Shown: one piece after another, positions 11,546 to 30,198 of the stretch | Position numbering within the stretch: the stretch's first letter is position 1 | Layout of the letters: each line of letters starts with the position of its first letter | Source: Dimorphilus gyrociliatus | Taxonomy: Eukaryota; Annelida; Polychaeta; Dinophilidae | DNA: 64,000 nucleotides | Assembly (NCBI GenBank): GCA_904063045.1 | Contig: CAJFCJ010000010.1 | Span: 186,001 to 250,000 of the forward strand | Reading direction: 5' to 3' | Made by a program: the position numbers and the translations under genes | The notes under the pieces: model-generated | The model's database searches: none | Told to the model about the DNA's origin: nothing | Seen by the model: only the letters and a program-made list of their open reading frames with translations

Positions 11546-14500
11546 TCATTTGTCGTGTCGGTCGGCATCGTTGTCTATCGTCGTTTCAGTTGTTGGATTG
11601 TCTTCTTTTTTCGTCTCTTCTTCATCAATCTTCTGAACTTCAGCGACATTCGTATTTTGCACTTGCCGTTGGGATTGCTTTATTTTGAAAGAAAGAAGCA
11701 TGTAAAAATAATTCAAGTTTTACTTTAATTACCAAATACACTAACCATTTGAATACTATGCTCTCTAACTCTATGTTTATATAGTTCGACAACGTAATTA
11801 GCCAATTGGGTAAGATCTTGAACAACAAATATATCTCCAGGTGGTTTTTCGTTATTCTTTCGATCTGATGGATATTTTTCAGATGGAGCGAGATGTAACT
11901 GAGTTGGTCTTTTCAAAAGCTTTATAATAAGACATTAAAATTCAATTTCAATTTAATAAATAAAGACTTGTTATAGTTTTTTACTTACAATATTAAATGC
12001 TGGAGTTAGTTCAAAACAGTTTTGAAAGAGTCCAACACGAGCAAATATATATAAACCCAGTCTAGCTCTCGACATTGCCACAACTAAACGGCGAACGTCT
12101 CTGTTAAAGATAGTAAACAAGCTTTAACAATATCAACAAATTTAAAAAACAATTTCACCTTATATGACCAACATTCCTAGTTTTAACCAAAGATAATAGA
12201 ATATAATCATTCTGTTGTCCCTGATATCTATCCACTGTTGTCACCTTAGATGGTAAGCCAAATAGAGGATTTCCTTCACAACGCTGTTTTATTACATCAC
12301 GGATTAAATGCTTTTGACCATTGTAAGTTGTCAAAATGGTGATTTTTTCTGCTGGATATCCTTGTAATCGCATATACATATATAATGCAACAAGATATTC
12401 CGCTTCACCCAAATTTTGATAAAAGAAGGGGTTCGGCTCTGTTTCACCGACATCTTGAAAATCTTCTACGTTTATTACTTGATAATCAAAACAGAAACCA
12501 GAATTCGCGAGGGAAAATTCTGGGTGCTGATGAACATGAGGAAGATCGGATAATTTTTTGTATCTCCACTTATATAGGGACGATATTCTGGAAATAGACA
12601 TGTTTAGAATAGATATATATATATATATATATATACAGTATATATAATTTGGGATACTTACGATGAGCGAGCTCTGCCTTGAGCATCAAGATCCACAGTT
12701 GGAACACCTAAACGAACTAATCTTGAGAAAAGTGACTGCTCCATATTGGAAAATTTTTGAAAAGCCATATTTTTAATAACAGGTGGCAACTGATGATGAT
12801 CCCCGATCATTATCCATCTTTTCAGTCTATTATGACCGTGTTCAGGGTTCTTGAATGGAAAGAATTTATTAATGCATCATTATGTAAATGTAAATAATTT
12901 CCCTACTTGTAATAAGAGAGGAATAAATGTTTCGATTTCCAAAATCTGAGCAGCTTCTTCCATAAGTATATTATCAAATTGAAATCCAGCTTTTGTTAAG
13001 TCAAATCGTTTTAAGGCGGCATGAGTGCAAGTCATAGCAATTATTTTTGCTTCTTTTATTAATAAATATCTTGCTCTTTCTGTGCCTGTTCGTAATAATT
13101 CAAAAGCTTGGAACTCCTATTTAAAAAAAAACGATTATCAACCTTGTCATTGTGATATAAAAAAATATTAAGTACTACCTCTAACTGCTGAAATAGTTTA
13201 CGGATATGCCTAAAACAACCCTCTGCAATATTCATATCATCTTCAAAGTTCACACCTTTAAAGAGTGGTTGGGGAGCGTTAGAGAAATATTTGTGATAAG
13301 GGAAATATTCTATTATTTTTTCTGGGGTTTTTTCCTATTAAAATAAAAAATATCAATAAAACGAATTCAATTTCGTTAATAAAAAAATTCAATTTACTTG
13401 AGCTTTCCTAATCTTATCTAAAAACACCTCCCATCGAGAGTAGACATGGTAGAGGTAAAAATGACCAGCAGTCTCGCAAGTGTACGCAACATCTCCGGGA
13501 ACTTCCAAGCTTTTTTGTAATCTTTCAACTTCCTCTAACAGTTCAATTCGTTTTGCCAATACATAGTTAACTCGCCCGTAGCGACTAAAGTCCTTATCAG
13601 TTTCTAAAGACTCTTCACCATGACCTAAACGTAAGAGATGGCGTTCATCAATATCTAATGCCATAATTTTCTCAAAGAGTTGATTCAGAGCCTAAAGCGC
13701 AAACAGGCAGAAAATTCAATACTCATGTAATTAATGTCTAAGTATATTATTCCATACCTGATTAGAATGAGTAACTATTAGTGTCCGTTGATTTGGGCAA
13801 TTATGATAGATATTTGAGATGATTTGTACAGCAACATCGGTTTTACCTGTACCAGGTGGACCAACAACGATAGTTAACCCAGGTTGCATTCCAGATTTGA
13901 TAGCTTCTACTTGAGTCGGTGTAAACCGAACCTGGTTACTGTTATGAGAATTCATTAATTATCACAATAGATTGATATTTGAGAAAGTGATGTACCTCTT
14001 TGGTTTATTGTACGGATATGGTCCTTGATTAAGAGGTGTATATGGCTCAACAACAAGTTCTTTTATATCATCGTCATTAGTGTTAGTCTTTCTTTTTGAT
14101 CTTTTAGCAGGTCTTTCAGCTGAAGGGTCACGTCTCGGAAAAGTTAATCTATTGGAAAGCAAAGAAATAGCTTTTTTTTAGTTTTATTTTCTAACAAAAT
14201 ACAAACTTGAAAGGAGGACTTATATCATTTTCTGATGCATCGTCTTTGAAGGTAATTTTATGATCCGGAAAAGATGCTTTTAAGTGATCGAAACTTAAAA
14301 AAGTGTCTTTCCAATCCAGTTTTTCTATGAAGTCTGATAATCTGCAAATTGAAACATAGCAATTAGATTAAAATAAAATATTTAATTTACAAAATATACT
14401 TTGAATAGTGTGCTGATCCAGGATCCCCATATCCCAAAATTATATCATGCAACCAGTCTGGTACAACGCATTCAGTATTCATTAAACTTCGAATTGTTTC

Positions 14501-17250
14501 AAGAACAGCTTTAAAATTATTTTCCTTTGGCTTTCTTCTCAAAATTACATTAAATGATTCATAAACATCATCGGCTCCCTCTTCAAGGGTTGCTGTTATA
14601 TCCTGCTGGTACTGATTAGGGTCTAATTTCACCCGAAATGATCTCTTCGAATCAGTATAGTTAGGTTTGCTGTCTAATCCTTCTTCAAGAATACGACCAT
14701 TTTCATCAAGAAGACCTTCAACTTCACAACCTCTCACGTAAACAAGACCAACTTGAGGTATAAACGGTGCTTTGAAATCGTATTGGGTACCAATTGGTTG
14801 GGTAGGTCTTATTGTTAGCAAAAGTGCAACGTCGTGCTTCCTCAATTCTTTTATAAAGAGATTCAAGATTAGAGTTTTTTTAAACTAAAAAGTATATTTT
14901 CTTACTTTCCCATTCGCTTTTAACATCCTGTTTAAGAGCAAGATTGACTGTTATGTCAGCTCGAACTCTTGATGGATGATTTTCTCCAATATTTGGCTTA
15001 GCAACCTCGACTACAACAAACGACTCCAAGGGAAGCGCCATCCTTGACCATCCTCCGAAATGGGCGCTGCCATCCTCGGATTTCCAAGGTTTCATACGGC
15101 TGACAGCCGATTCAATATCTTGTCGAATTTCATAAGTTGACTCCAATCGGAATAGATGAAAATTTCTGAGCAAATAGTCATGTAGAGTCAAAAATTGTAA
15201 ATTCAACTTTGGTAAAGCTAGGCAAGCTGTAAGGATTGCTTCCATAAAAACATGTCAAAATTTTATAAACTTAAACAAACCATCGCCATTATAATATTGC
15301 ATAGGAACAATATTTTCGTCCCAAATTATCTGTTCAGTAGGATAAAGTGGTAGTTCGTTAAGCATATCCAATTGAGATCTTCTTCTTTCATGATAAGAAA
15401 CCTTGAAAATATAAAAAAGAAAAACTTATTGTATAAAAAAAATAATATGAATGTTTAACTAACAAGAATTTCCAGTAGTATTTTTGTTTTAAATTGCTCT
15501 TTTTCTTCTTCTTCTTCTTTGGGAGGAGGAATTAAGTTTAAGAAAGAAGCTATTTCGTGTAATTTCTTATTTCTGTATAAATAGATTAAAATGAGAAAAA
15601 AGGCACTAAAATAATATGAAAATTTCATTCCAAATAAAACTGTAACACAATGAACTTACGATAATGGTTTCAAATGGCTTAACAGATTTTCTCTGTCGTG
15701 AACTTGAGATACATTACACATCGAAAAATCGCGTAGTTCTTGAAAGTGTTTAAAGGCTGCTTTCTAACAGAGAAGAAATAAATTCATTAAAGAATACCAT
15801 TTCAAAGAAATACAGTACCTGTAACCGCACAACTCTGTTATAGTGTATATCAATCATTTCACTCTCCTTTAATGCTTCACCAGTGTGATCATTAATTTCA
15901 AACGACACGTAAAACGTCAACATATCTAATAATTGAGTAAATAGCTTCCCCTCTTCACACCTAACTAATCGGGATAAATTACATTTTGTAACAAAGTGAT
16001 TGTCGTTCAATAAAGTATTAAAAAATCTTCTTGTTGGTAACTGGGATTCAAGATCAATCAGAAATTCTAGGAATCTTTCGCAATAGTGTAATTTATCCAA
16101 ATCAATTTCTCCTATTCATTTAAAAAAACATAATAAGTAAATGATACATGAACGAATATAAGTATCATATGCTACCTTTCTTAGGAAAACTATTAAGAAT
16201 GTTTAGGAACTTCTCAACATGATTAAAAAGAAAGGATCTGTCAAAGTCAACGTTTTTCTTTTCTTTTTCATCCAATTTAGCATCCTTTTTCTGAATCGCA
16301 TTCCAATGTTTTTTATAAACTGCGTGTTGTTCAAAAATTTCTTCAAGGCGATTCTAAAATAATTTTATAAATAACAAATTTCTCGATTAATAATAAAATC
16401 TTACTTCTTGTAAATTCTTCCAAATAGATAGTTTAACGACTCGCTGTATTTGCTCTCTAATGAGATCGACTTCCTAAAATGTAATTAAATAGCGTAGAAT
16501 TTATTAAACATGGATATTAATTTGATAATGTGAAAAAACTTACAAGACTATTGAATGCGTGTATCAGAAAAATTAAAATAACAGTTTGAACTTTAGGTGA
16601 TAAATTTTCATTTAAACTCAGTTCATATGCTCTTCTCATAAACCCCTCAAAATTTTCTGGATTACGTTTAAAGGGCTAAAAGTTAAAAACTTCTGTTAAG
16701 TAAATAAAACAGCATTAATTTTAGCTCTTCATACCTCCCATGCGGGTACTCTTTCCCGAAATTTTTCATTAACCATAGCAATTATAGAAATTAAATGTTC
16801 ATTCGAGGACTGATCAGTATAAAGACCATGTTAGTTATACATTTTAATGAGTCAAAATGACGCTACATTTTACCTTTTCTGTATCAAAATGAGGCCAAAG
16901 AAATTTTTCTAGATATTGACTGAATTCCAACATCATACATCGTCTCGATGAAAATCTAGAGAAAGTTAAAAATCGTATTTTAATAAATAATTTAATCAGA
17001 AACAATTTATAGCAAAAATTTACCCTGATCCGATTATTTCATTTTCATAGATTTTTTCAACAATGTCTGAATCAAAAGGCTTTCTTGAATCGCCTCCTGG
17101 CAACCAGTATTGGGTGGCAATCTAATAGAAAATTTTAAATGATAATATCTTTAAAAAAGAAAGTTTTATATATGTATAAAAAAATACCTGAAGCAATGCA
17201 TCTTGGTGAATTTGGTCAACTGTTATTCCACTTTTTTCTTGAGAAGACAT
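11546..17250 (-). CDS. AQR: RNA helicase aquarius (intron-binding protein 160)
   Basis: Many short exons run leftwards from the ATG at 17250 to the stop at 11546. I estimate about 1,400 residues; human AQR has 1,485. The N-terminal armadillo-like part includes [37 protein letters not shown], and [19 protein letters not shown]. The SF1 helicase core follows: Walker [10 protein letters not shown] near 13850, Walker B as ILMEEAAQ near 12965, GDHHQLPP near 12800, QGRAR near 12680, [18 protein letters not shown] near 12210, and the AMSRAR region near 12080. AQR joins the spliceosome upstream of the branch point and links splicing to intron-encoded snoRNP and EJC loading. The acidic Thr/Glu tail is shorter than in human. 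The only GA-free (TA)n tract of note lies in an intron at 12612-12645. The gene is head-to-head with POLE, 1.08 kb between start codons. Confidence 0.95.
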
Positions 17251-18328
17251 AACTGATTGATCAACTGATTTCGTACTAGATGAAACAAAGTAACACTTAT
17301 AAAAAAATCAGCTTTCACATTTAAACAGATATCAAACATCGTGTTTTACTGCATTACATTATCGCTCATTTAGCCATTAGTATTAATATTCAATTTTACT
17401 ATGTGATAGAACAAGCTATTTCTAAATCGTATATGAATTTCAAAGAAATATTAAAACTTACATTGTTAATATAAGGAATCCAAATGCGTTAGTCAAACGG
17501 AGATCGGCGATTCAATATCGCTAACAACCGAAATCAGTTCCAAAATTGCATTCAGTATTTCGTAGTCCACAAATGGCAGGAAATTATTATAGTCATTAAA
17601 CTTCATATATTCTCTTAAAAAACTTATTGTAATAAATGATTTTCAAATAAAGTAACTATAAAATTTTTTAGTATGGAATGATCAAAAATTAAAAGAATTT
17701 ATAAATTTTAAAATTCTCTAGCAAAGCGTATTTTTCACGTTTCTCATCCACAAGCTTTTTTTTTTAGCAATTTTAATTACTTGAGAGAGATATTTCTCTT
17801 TAAATTTAAAATAGATAATATTATCTTCAAGTAAAATATTTAAAAGTTCATCAACTATAATTACTGAACGGCAATACACTTGAATTGCGCTTAATTTTAA
17901 TTACGATATATGTGGCTTTGAAGATTATTTAAATATGTGGATAATGAACAACAATCTCTCTACTATAACTTCTAAAACACTAGACAGTCGAATATTTCAT
18001 TTTAAGTCACGTGATGTTATTTGTCCGAACTATTTATTTAGCCAATGGTATAAACTTTAGGTAATCTTTGGTAATACGTTCTGCAAACAAACTTTCACTT
18101 CCCATACTATTAAAAAATAGATTTTAAGATTTATGATATTAAAAAACTGAAATCAAAGTGTTTAAGAATATTTATTTAGTCGTAAAAGAGCGTAATACGA
18201 TTCAGCTATTAGGTATTTTACTATTTAATCTTAAACGCTGAAGATTTTAACGCTGTGGGTGCGTAAATTTTGCGCGCTTTCCTAATCAGTGAATAACAAG
18301 AGAGAAAACTGACTTTTTTAAATGAAAA
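17251..18328. other. Divergent spacer between AQR and POLE starts
   Basis: AT-rich DNA between two divergent start codons. AQR's frame stays open for about 50 bases upstream of the ATG at 17250 but has no better start there. A possible 5' UTR splice signal lies just upstream. A palindromic E-box is described separately. I see no further gene. Confidence 0.55.
18006..18015. promoter_or_regulatory. Palindromic E-box GTCACGTGAT
   Basis: GTCACGTGAT lies about 320 bases before the POLE start and about 755 bases from the AQR start. It is one base from the CLEAR consensus GTCACGTGAC. The match is direct; regulation is inference. Confidence 0.3.
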
Positions 18329-25102
<6,774 letters not shown>

Positions 25103-25274
25103 TGGAGTTAGAGCAATGTTTTAAGTTATTGTTACAATATATAAAGTATTTATACATTGTGGAAGAATCTACATCTGATTTGAAATTTGACTAGACAAGA
25201 AAAGAATATAAATTTAACGTCAAAATGAAACTATTGATAGAAAAATACTGAAAATTAAGAATTACGTTTGTATT

Positions 25275-25311
25275 AATATATATATATATACCGTATATAA
25301 ACTTTTATATA

Positions 25312-25356
<45 letters not shown>
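25275..25356. repeat. (TA)n tracts between convergent POLE and TRABD
   Basis: Two (TA)n runs (25275-25290 and about 25306-25356) are joined by a segment with TATACTGTATATA. They sit in the 356-base gap between the POLE stop (25102) and the TRABD stop (25459), so they lie in the 3' regions of both genes. Confidence 0.85.
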
Positions 25357-25357
<1 letters not shown>

Positions 25358-25458
25358 TGAGTGAAGTGTCACCTGCTAATATAGTTTCCATTTTAATGAG
25401 TAATTTATTTAGACAAAGGTACAAGATCTTAATCAAATTTTTTCTTTTATGAAAAGAA

Positions 25459-26462
25459 TTAATTGAATATTTTTTTACCATTAACCACTCTTTTTACTGT
25501 AAATATCACGGCAGCTATTGAAGAAAGGTATAACGTCCATTTCAAAGTTTTGCTTAATAACGAAGACTCTCTCGTTGGAATACTGAAAAATTTGAAAAAC
25601 TTGAGTTTTTCCTCTCATGTGGTTTTTAGTGAAGATGTTTCACTTAGTTTCCTTACCTTAATAAATGACTACAATCGTCATATTTCAACCAATTTTTTAC
25701 TATGCCTTTTACATGGCCAATGCCTACAACAGCAACTATTGAACCGTTAGCGATAGATGAAGCTTTGGCTATGCTGGTGGATAGGTATTCATCTCTCTCA
25801 TTTAGAAGAACATGAGTAAACTGTGGCATTGATTTTGCTGCTTCTAATAACAAATCGTCTAATACATCGCTCTTCTTACAACGTTCAACTTCTTCTTTAG
25901 AAATGCCCTCTCTTGAACTTGTTACAGCACTTATTAAAAGTTTAAGTCGTTGCCACCAATTAAGGGCAGCTAAGGCACGACTGATAGTAATATTTATAGG
26001 TCTATCACCCAAAATTATCCTGCATTCGTTTTCCAGCTCGTTAGCAGCAACAACAGCAGCTCGAAATTCTCCACCTGGAGCCATTCCAAGTTGTTTGGTT
26101 ATATGAGCCGATAACCATAATAGTACTATATGGAGCAGTCCTGGTACAGTGCCATTCGACTTAATTATCATTCGAATTTTAGCTATAGTTAGCTCTGAAG
26201 CTTCTTTTAATAAAGTTTCTTTATCCATACTCAGAACATGCCGTCTGCTTGCACATAGTTCTAGGACGATGACATCTGGTTTAACTTTCTGAATCGTTTG
26301 TATAACATCTCTTTCACTTTCTTCGCTAAAATGCGCCGTACCAATCAAATAGACAGTGTTTTGATGAGGTCCTTTTAATAGAGTGACAGTCTCTGGTAGA
26401 TCTGAAAGGTAAAAGTATTACTAGTCATGTGAGCGATAATAAGTTTCACCTGACGCAAACAT
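25459..26462 (-). CDS. TRABD: TraB domain-containing protein
   Basis: The main exon (26404-25664) and a last exon (about 25590-25459) are joined by a GT-AG intron. At least one 5' exon lies around 26525-26449. The TraB/PrgY fold is recognised by YLIGTAHFSEESERDV, VIVLELC, AHITKQLGMAPGGEFR, ILGDRPINIT, ALNWWQRLKLL and VVGIGHVKGIVKNW. The last exon adds a hydrophobic helix (WTLYLSSIAAVIFTV) and a short basic end. This matches the C-terminal membrane anchor of animal TRABD and would be lost if the frame were closed at the stop at 25653. The biochemical role of the family is poorly known; the fold is shared with Tiki proteases. The start is uncertain: an in-frame ATG at 26462 gives MFASDLPETVTLL, and the frame stays open upstream to about 26530. 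The gene is head-to-head with DPM2. Confidence 0.85.
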
Positions 26463-27032
26463 ATGATTTGCAACATCGTAGCTATTTGTCAAATAGCATT
26501 GAAAATCACTAAGTTTTTGTTTAATGGAGTTGTAACAGAGCTTGAAAAATTATGAGTCTATACTAAAAGATATAAAAATCAAGGAAAAAAACCTTCTTCA
26601 CTCATTGCGGAGTATTGAGGGTTGCAATTCGTATAAAAAGTAATTACTAGTTGAAGGAACCAGGCTTTTTTTAAATTAATCTTCGATGAAAACAGAATCT
26701 TCGAGCTACATATAACTTTTTAACATTCAATAATAACATTAACCTTATAAAAAATGTATTTTGTCTGCTTTTTTGTCTTTATATTGCATTTTTTATGAAT
26801 AAAAATAAGTTATTTACAGTGAATATAAGATGGACAAATTTATATTTGATTTACCAAGAAAAACTGGTTTACATCATATTTCGCTAATTTTTGGTATAGC
26901 ATAAAAACTAATTGAACAAAACAATCATCTTAAATTTATAGACAATGTTTAAACAATTATTATAAAAACGGAATAAAATCTTTACGTCGATCATATTCAA
27001 CTAACTCCGTAGGTGATGATATAAAAGTAAAT
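26463..27032. other. Divergent spacer between TRABD and DPM2
   Basis: Up to 570 bases between start codons, part of which may be a further TRABD 5' exon (26463-26530). A short ATG frame at 26830 closes after 24 codons and has no splice connection to DPM2 that I can support. Confidence 0.5.
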
Positions 27033-27452
27033 ATGATTGTTAATGATCAGACTGCCGGCTATTTGATAATAAGTATTTCATCGTTAGGATTTACATACTA
27101 TACAATTTGGATGATAATTCTAGTTTGTTTTCTTTTTAAATATTAAAATGTAATATAACTAGAAATCTTATTTATCACACAGCCTTTTGTCCACGAAAGC
27201 AGTATTATACATTCGTATTTTCCAGATAAATTATATGGCTTAATTGTACCTACTTTATTTGGTATATTTGCTCTAACATTATTAGGTAGCAGTTATTCTC
27301 TATTAATTACTTCTTTATTCTAAATAAATATATATACAGTATATATATATATATATATTTGTATAGAGATATATATTCCTGCAGGTTTCTACGCCCTGAA
27401 ATTTTCTTTCAAGCAGAAGAAAGAAGACAACTTGTTGAAAAAAAGCAAATAA
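27033..27452 (+). CDS. DPM2: Dolichol-phosphate mannose synthase subunit 2
   Basis: Three exons (27033-27122, 27183-27285, 27385-27452) give 86 residues; human DPM2 has 84. Exon 1 encodes the first transmembrane helix with SSLGFTYYTIWMIIL, matching the family's TYYTxW segment. Exon 2 starts PFVHESSIIHSYF, the conserved luminal loop, then enters the second helix (LIVPTLFGIFALTLLG). Exon 3 gives a lysine-rich cytosolic tail (FKQKKEDNLLKKSK), an ER-retention-like end. The splices are phase 0 and phase 1 with GT-AG ends. The protein stabilises the catalytic DPM1 subunit in the ER membrane and so supports dolichol-phosphate-mannose supply for N-glycans and GPI anchors. The exons are all too short to stand out as long open frames. 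GTF2H1 follows on the same strand. Confidence 0.88.
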
Positions 27453-27900
27453 TTTTTCCTTCTTACGTGATTTTTTTCCTTCAAATAAAATATATAAAAA
27501 ATCTATTCAGAATGAATCTTTCTCTGTAATTTTTTTATTATTTTAGTACTTCTCAATAAGTTTATCAATACTTTCTTCTATAGTAAGAACTGTAAATAGT
27601 TTCTTAATAAAGCATTACAAATAACACATTTGCTCTTTACTCTTAAAGGCAGTTGCTTATCTGAAGTATACATATATAATTACCAAAACTAAATTTAATC
27701 AGTTCTTACCACTTTTAAAGGCTAAAAATAAGCAAAACTAGACTTTCGTAACTACACTTGTTTTCAAAGTTAATTACAGTGTCCGGTTTATGGACTTTGC
27801 TATGTAAACTTAGCGGTCAAGGACGTTGACATAGAAGATATATCTCGGAAAAAAATTCTAAATTTTCCCTTCAAATATTGGATCTAGATAAACTGTAAAA
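27453..27900. other. Spacer between DPM2 and GTF2H1
   Basis: AT-rich DNA between two tandem + strand genes, holding the DPM2 3' UTR and GTF2H1 promoter. I see no TATA box close to the GTF2H1 start and no further gene. Confidence 0.5.
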
Positions 27901-29615
27901 ATGTCGAGAGCTAGCGAAGACGTTCTTTTAATAATAAAACATGTTAGACACAAAAAAACGGACGGAGAGCTATACTTAATGAGTGAACGCATGGCGTGGA
28001 TGCAATCTAGTAAACGAAATTTCAACATATCTCATAATTATGCTGATATTAAGGTCCAAAAAATATCCCCCGAGGCGAAGGAAAAGGTTCAATTGCAGAT
28101 CGTTCTTCATGATTCCGGAGCAAATACATTTCACTTCAATAATCCGGCTGGAAGAAAAGCTCAAAAGAAAGACCGTGAAGAAGTAAAGGAGCTTCTTCAA
28201 CAATTGCTACCTAAATTTAGAGTACAAGTCAATTCTGAACTAGTAGAAAAGAACCGCATTCTCCAAGAAGATCCACAGCTTTTCCAACTGTACAAAGAGT
28301 TGGTTGTAACTGGTATAATGCCTGCTGAAGAATTTTGGTAAGATTTTTGATTTATAGGAAAACTTCTCTTTGTTTATATAAGTTAATTGCAGCTAATTGA
28401 TTTATAGATAGTCTTAAATATATATAAAACATTACATTGACAAGAAATATTTTTGCTAGGACTTTCATGGACGAGAAAAAGAAGAAAAATATTAATCTAG
28501 CTCAAAAGGTTGGCATTACTCCCGACTTTCTTTCTCTAGTCAGAACGGAGGCCAGTGGAGCAAACGAACTAAATTATAAACTGACTAAAGATATTATTGA
28601 AAGTATATTTCGCGCGTACCCAGCAGTTTATAAAAAATATATGGAAAATGTGCCAACTGTAATGAAAGAAGAAGAATTTTGGCATAAATTCTTCCAATCT
28701 TATTATTTTCATAAAGAACGCTTAGATATTCGTAAAGATTTTTTCTCTGATTGCTCGAAAAATGACGAAGAAGTAATTGAAAAGTGCAAAGAAAAGTGCA
28801 GTAACGATCCAGTTCTTAATATGAGATCAATGTACGATAGAGATATCGACGAAGCTTACGGACAAAATGAAAAAGTGATAGCTGATCCTTCACCACTTAT
28901 TAAAAGGCTAAATCAACATTCGACCATGGTTTTAACAGCGGTTTCCAACACTCCCATCGATCATTCAAAGAGGCCAGCCGAAGGGCCTTTAGATGATGCC
29001 GCATCGGCGAAACGCATAAAACTCCAAGAATTAACAAAAATACCCGATTTGGCAACAGAGGAAACTGCAGAGGGCATAAGATTGAAATTAAAAAGACCCG
29101 ATCACTATTTATGTGGATTACATTATGCTCATGAAGCTTTGGAGGATCATATGGATCCAAGTTTATTTTCCCAAGATAATTTCTATAGAAATAAGCAAGC
29201 TTACGAATTTTCACTTCCGAGAGTTTCACACGCATCTAACACAGCATTAAATGTATTAAGTAGCCTCGATAATGCAGCAAACAGTAGGGTAGCTGCTCGA
29301 GAGAATGCCGCTGAGAATCTAATTCCGAAAGATATTAAATCAGAAGTAATTCTTATATACAAGTCCGGCTATGAGTTATTGAAACACTTTTGGGCTTGCT
29401 TTCCCTTAAACTCTACTCCTATAAGAAACAGAGCAAATCAAATGAAAGAAAACCTCGAGAAATTTCAACAGATGAAAATGAAGCCTCTACTAGATAAATT
29501 ATCCAATCACGCTGTTAGCGATTTAAAGCTATTAGATCACTTGAATAAAATGTTCGATGTGGCTTTTGGTAAATACAGAACGTACAAAACAAAATTGGCC
29601 CAGAACAAAGGCTAA
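27901..29615 (+). CDS. GTF2H1: General transcription factor IIH subunit 1 (p62)
   Basis: Two exons (27901-28337 and 28460-29615), spliced within a tryptophan codon, give 530 residues; human p62 has 548. The N-terminal 105 residues are the PH domain that recruits XPC, TFIIE and acidic activators ([13 protein letters not shown]). Two BSD domains follow: one around residues 105-150 ([24 protein letters not shown]) and one around 185-235 ([19 protein letters not shown]), both with the family's F-W pair. The C-terminal helical part ([12 protein letters not shown]) packs against XPB/XPD in the TFIIH core. TFIIH serves RNA polymerase II initiation and nucleotide excision repair. Nothing is missing. 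The gene is convergent with WDR17, 583 bases between stop codons. Confidence 0.96.
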
Positions 29616-30198
29616 CAACATTCAAACTCTTGCTCTCGTATTGTGAATAATCAAGAATTCCAAAACTTTTACATTTACATGTTTACCTTTGTCCCGTTGT
29701 ATTATTCAATATCATCCTATGGAGTAACGAAAATACATTTTTTGTACTTGGCCCATTTTATTTTCAAGTATATTTATATTATTGTACTCTTATAATGCAT
29801 AGCTTTTCCAAGTAAATGATAAATGGGTTTCATTTAAATCTTGTCGTAATTTTTCATATAAAATATTGAAGTCAATAAAAATTATGCAGAGGAAAGGAAC
29901 TTTCTTAACTCGGAAACAGCAGAGATTACGAGGTAAATACCTTAATAATATCTTATGAATCATGGGGCGTTGGCTCGCATATGTTTTGGTCTTATTTATT
30001 TTTCCCATAAAGTCTCTATAACTTGGAAATTTTATGATATTTTTCTTATCCTAAGTTTTCCTTACACATGTCTAATGTTCCTAGATATGCTTAAATGCTG
30101 GCTGTTTCTTGCACAAAGTGTTTTATTTTTGAGCATGATACTTTGGAAACGACTAGTGGCGAGAGATAAATAAATACAGTTTCTGATTCATAAAGCTT
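29616..30198. other. Convergent spacer GTF2H1/WDR17
   Basis: This is the 3' region of two convergent genes, AT-rich, with short open frames on both strands that overlap and look random. I see no gene. Confidence 0.55.

Noticed and set aside
26830-26904. Short ATG frame beginning MDKFIFDLPRKTG
   Set aside because: Closes after 24 codons and has no donor in phase with DPM2; DPM2 is complete from 27033.
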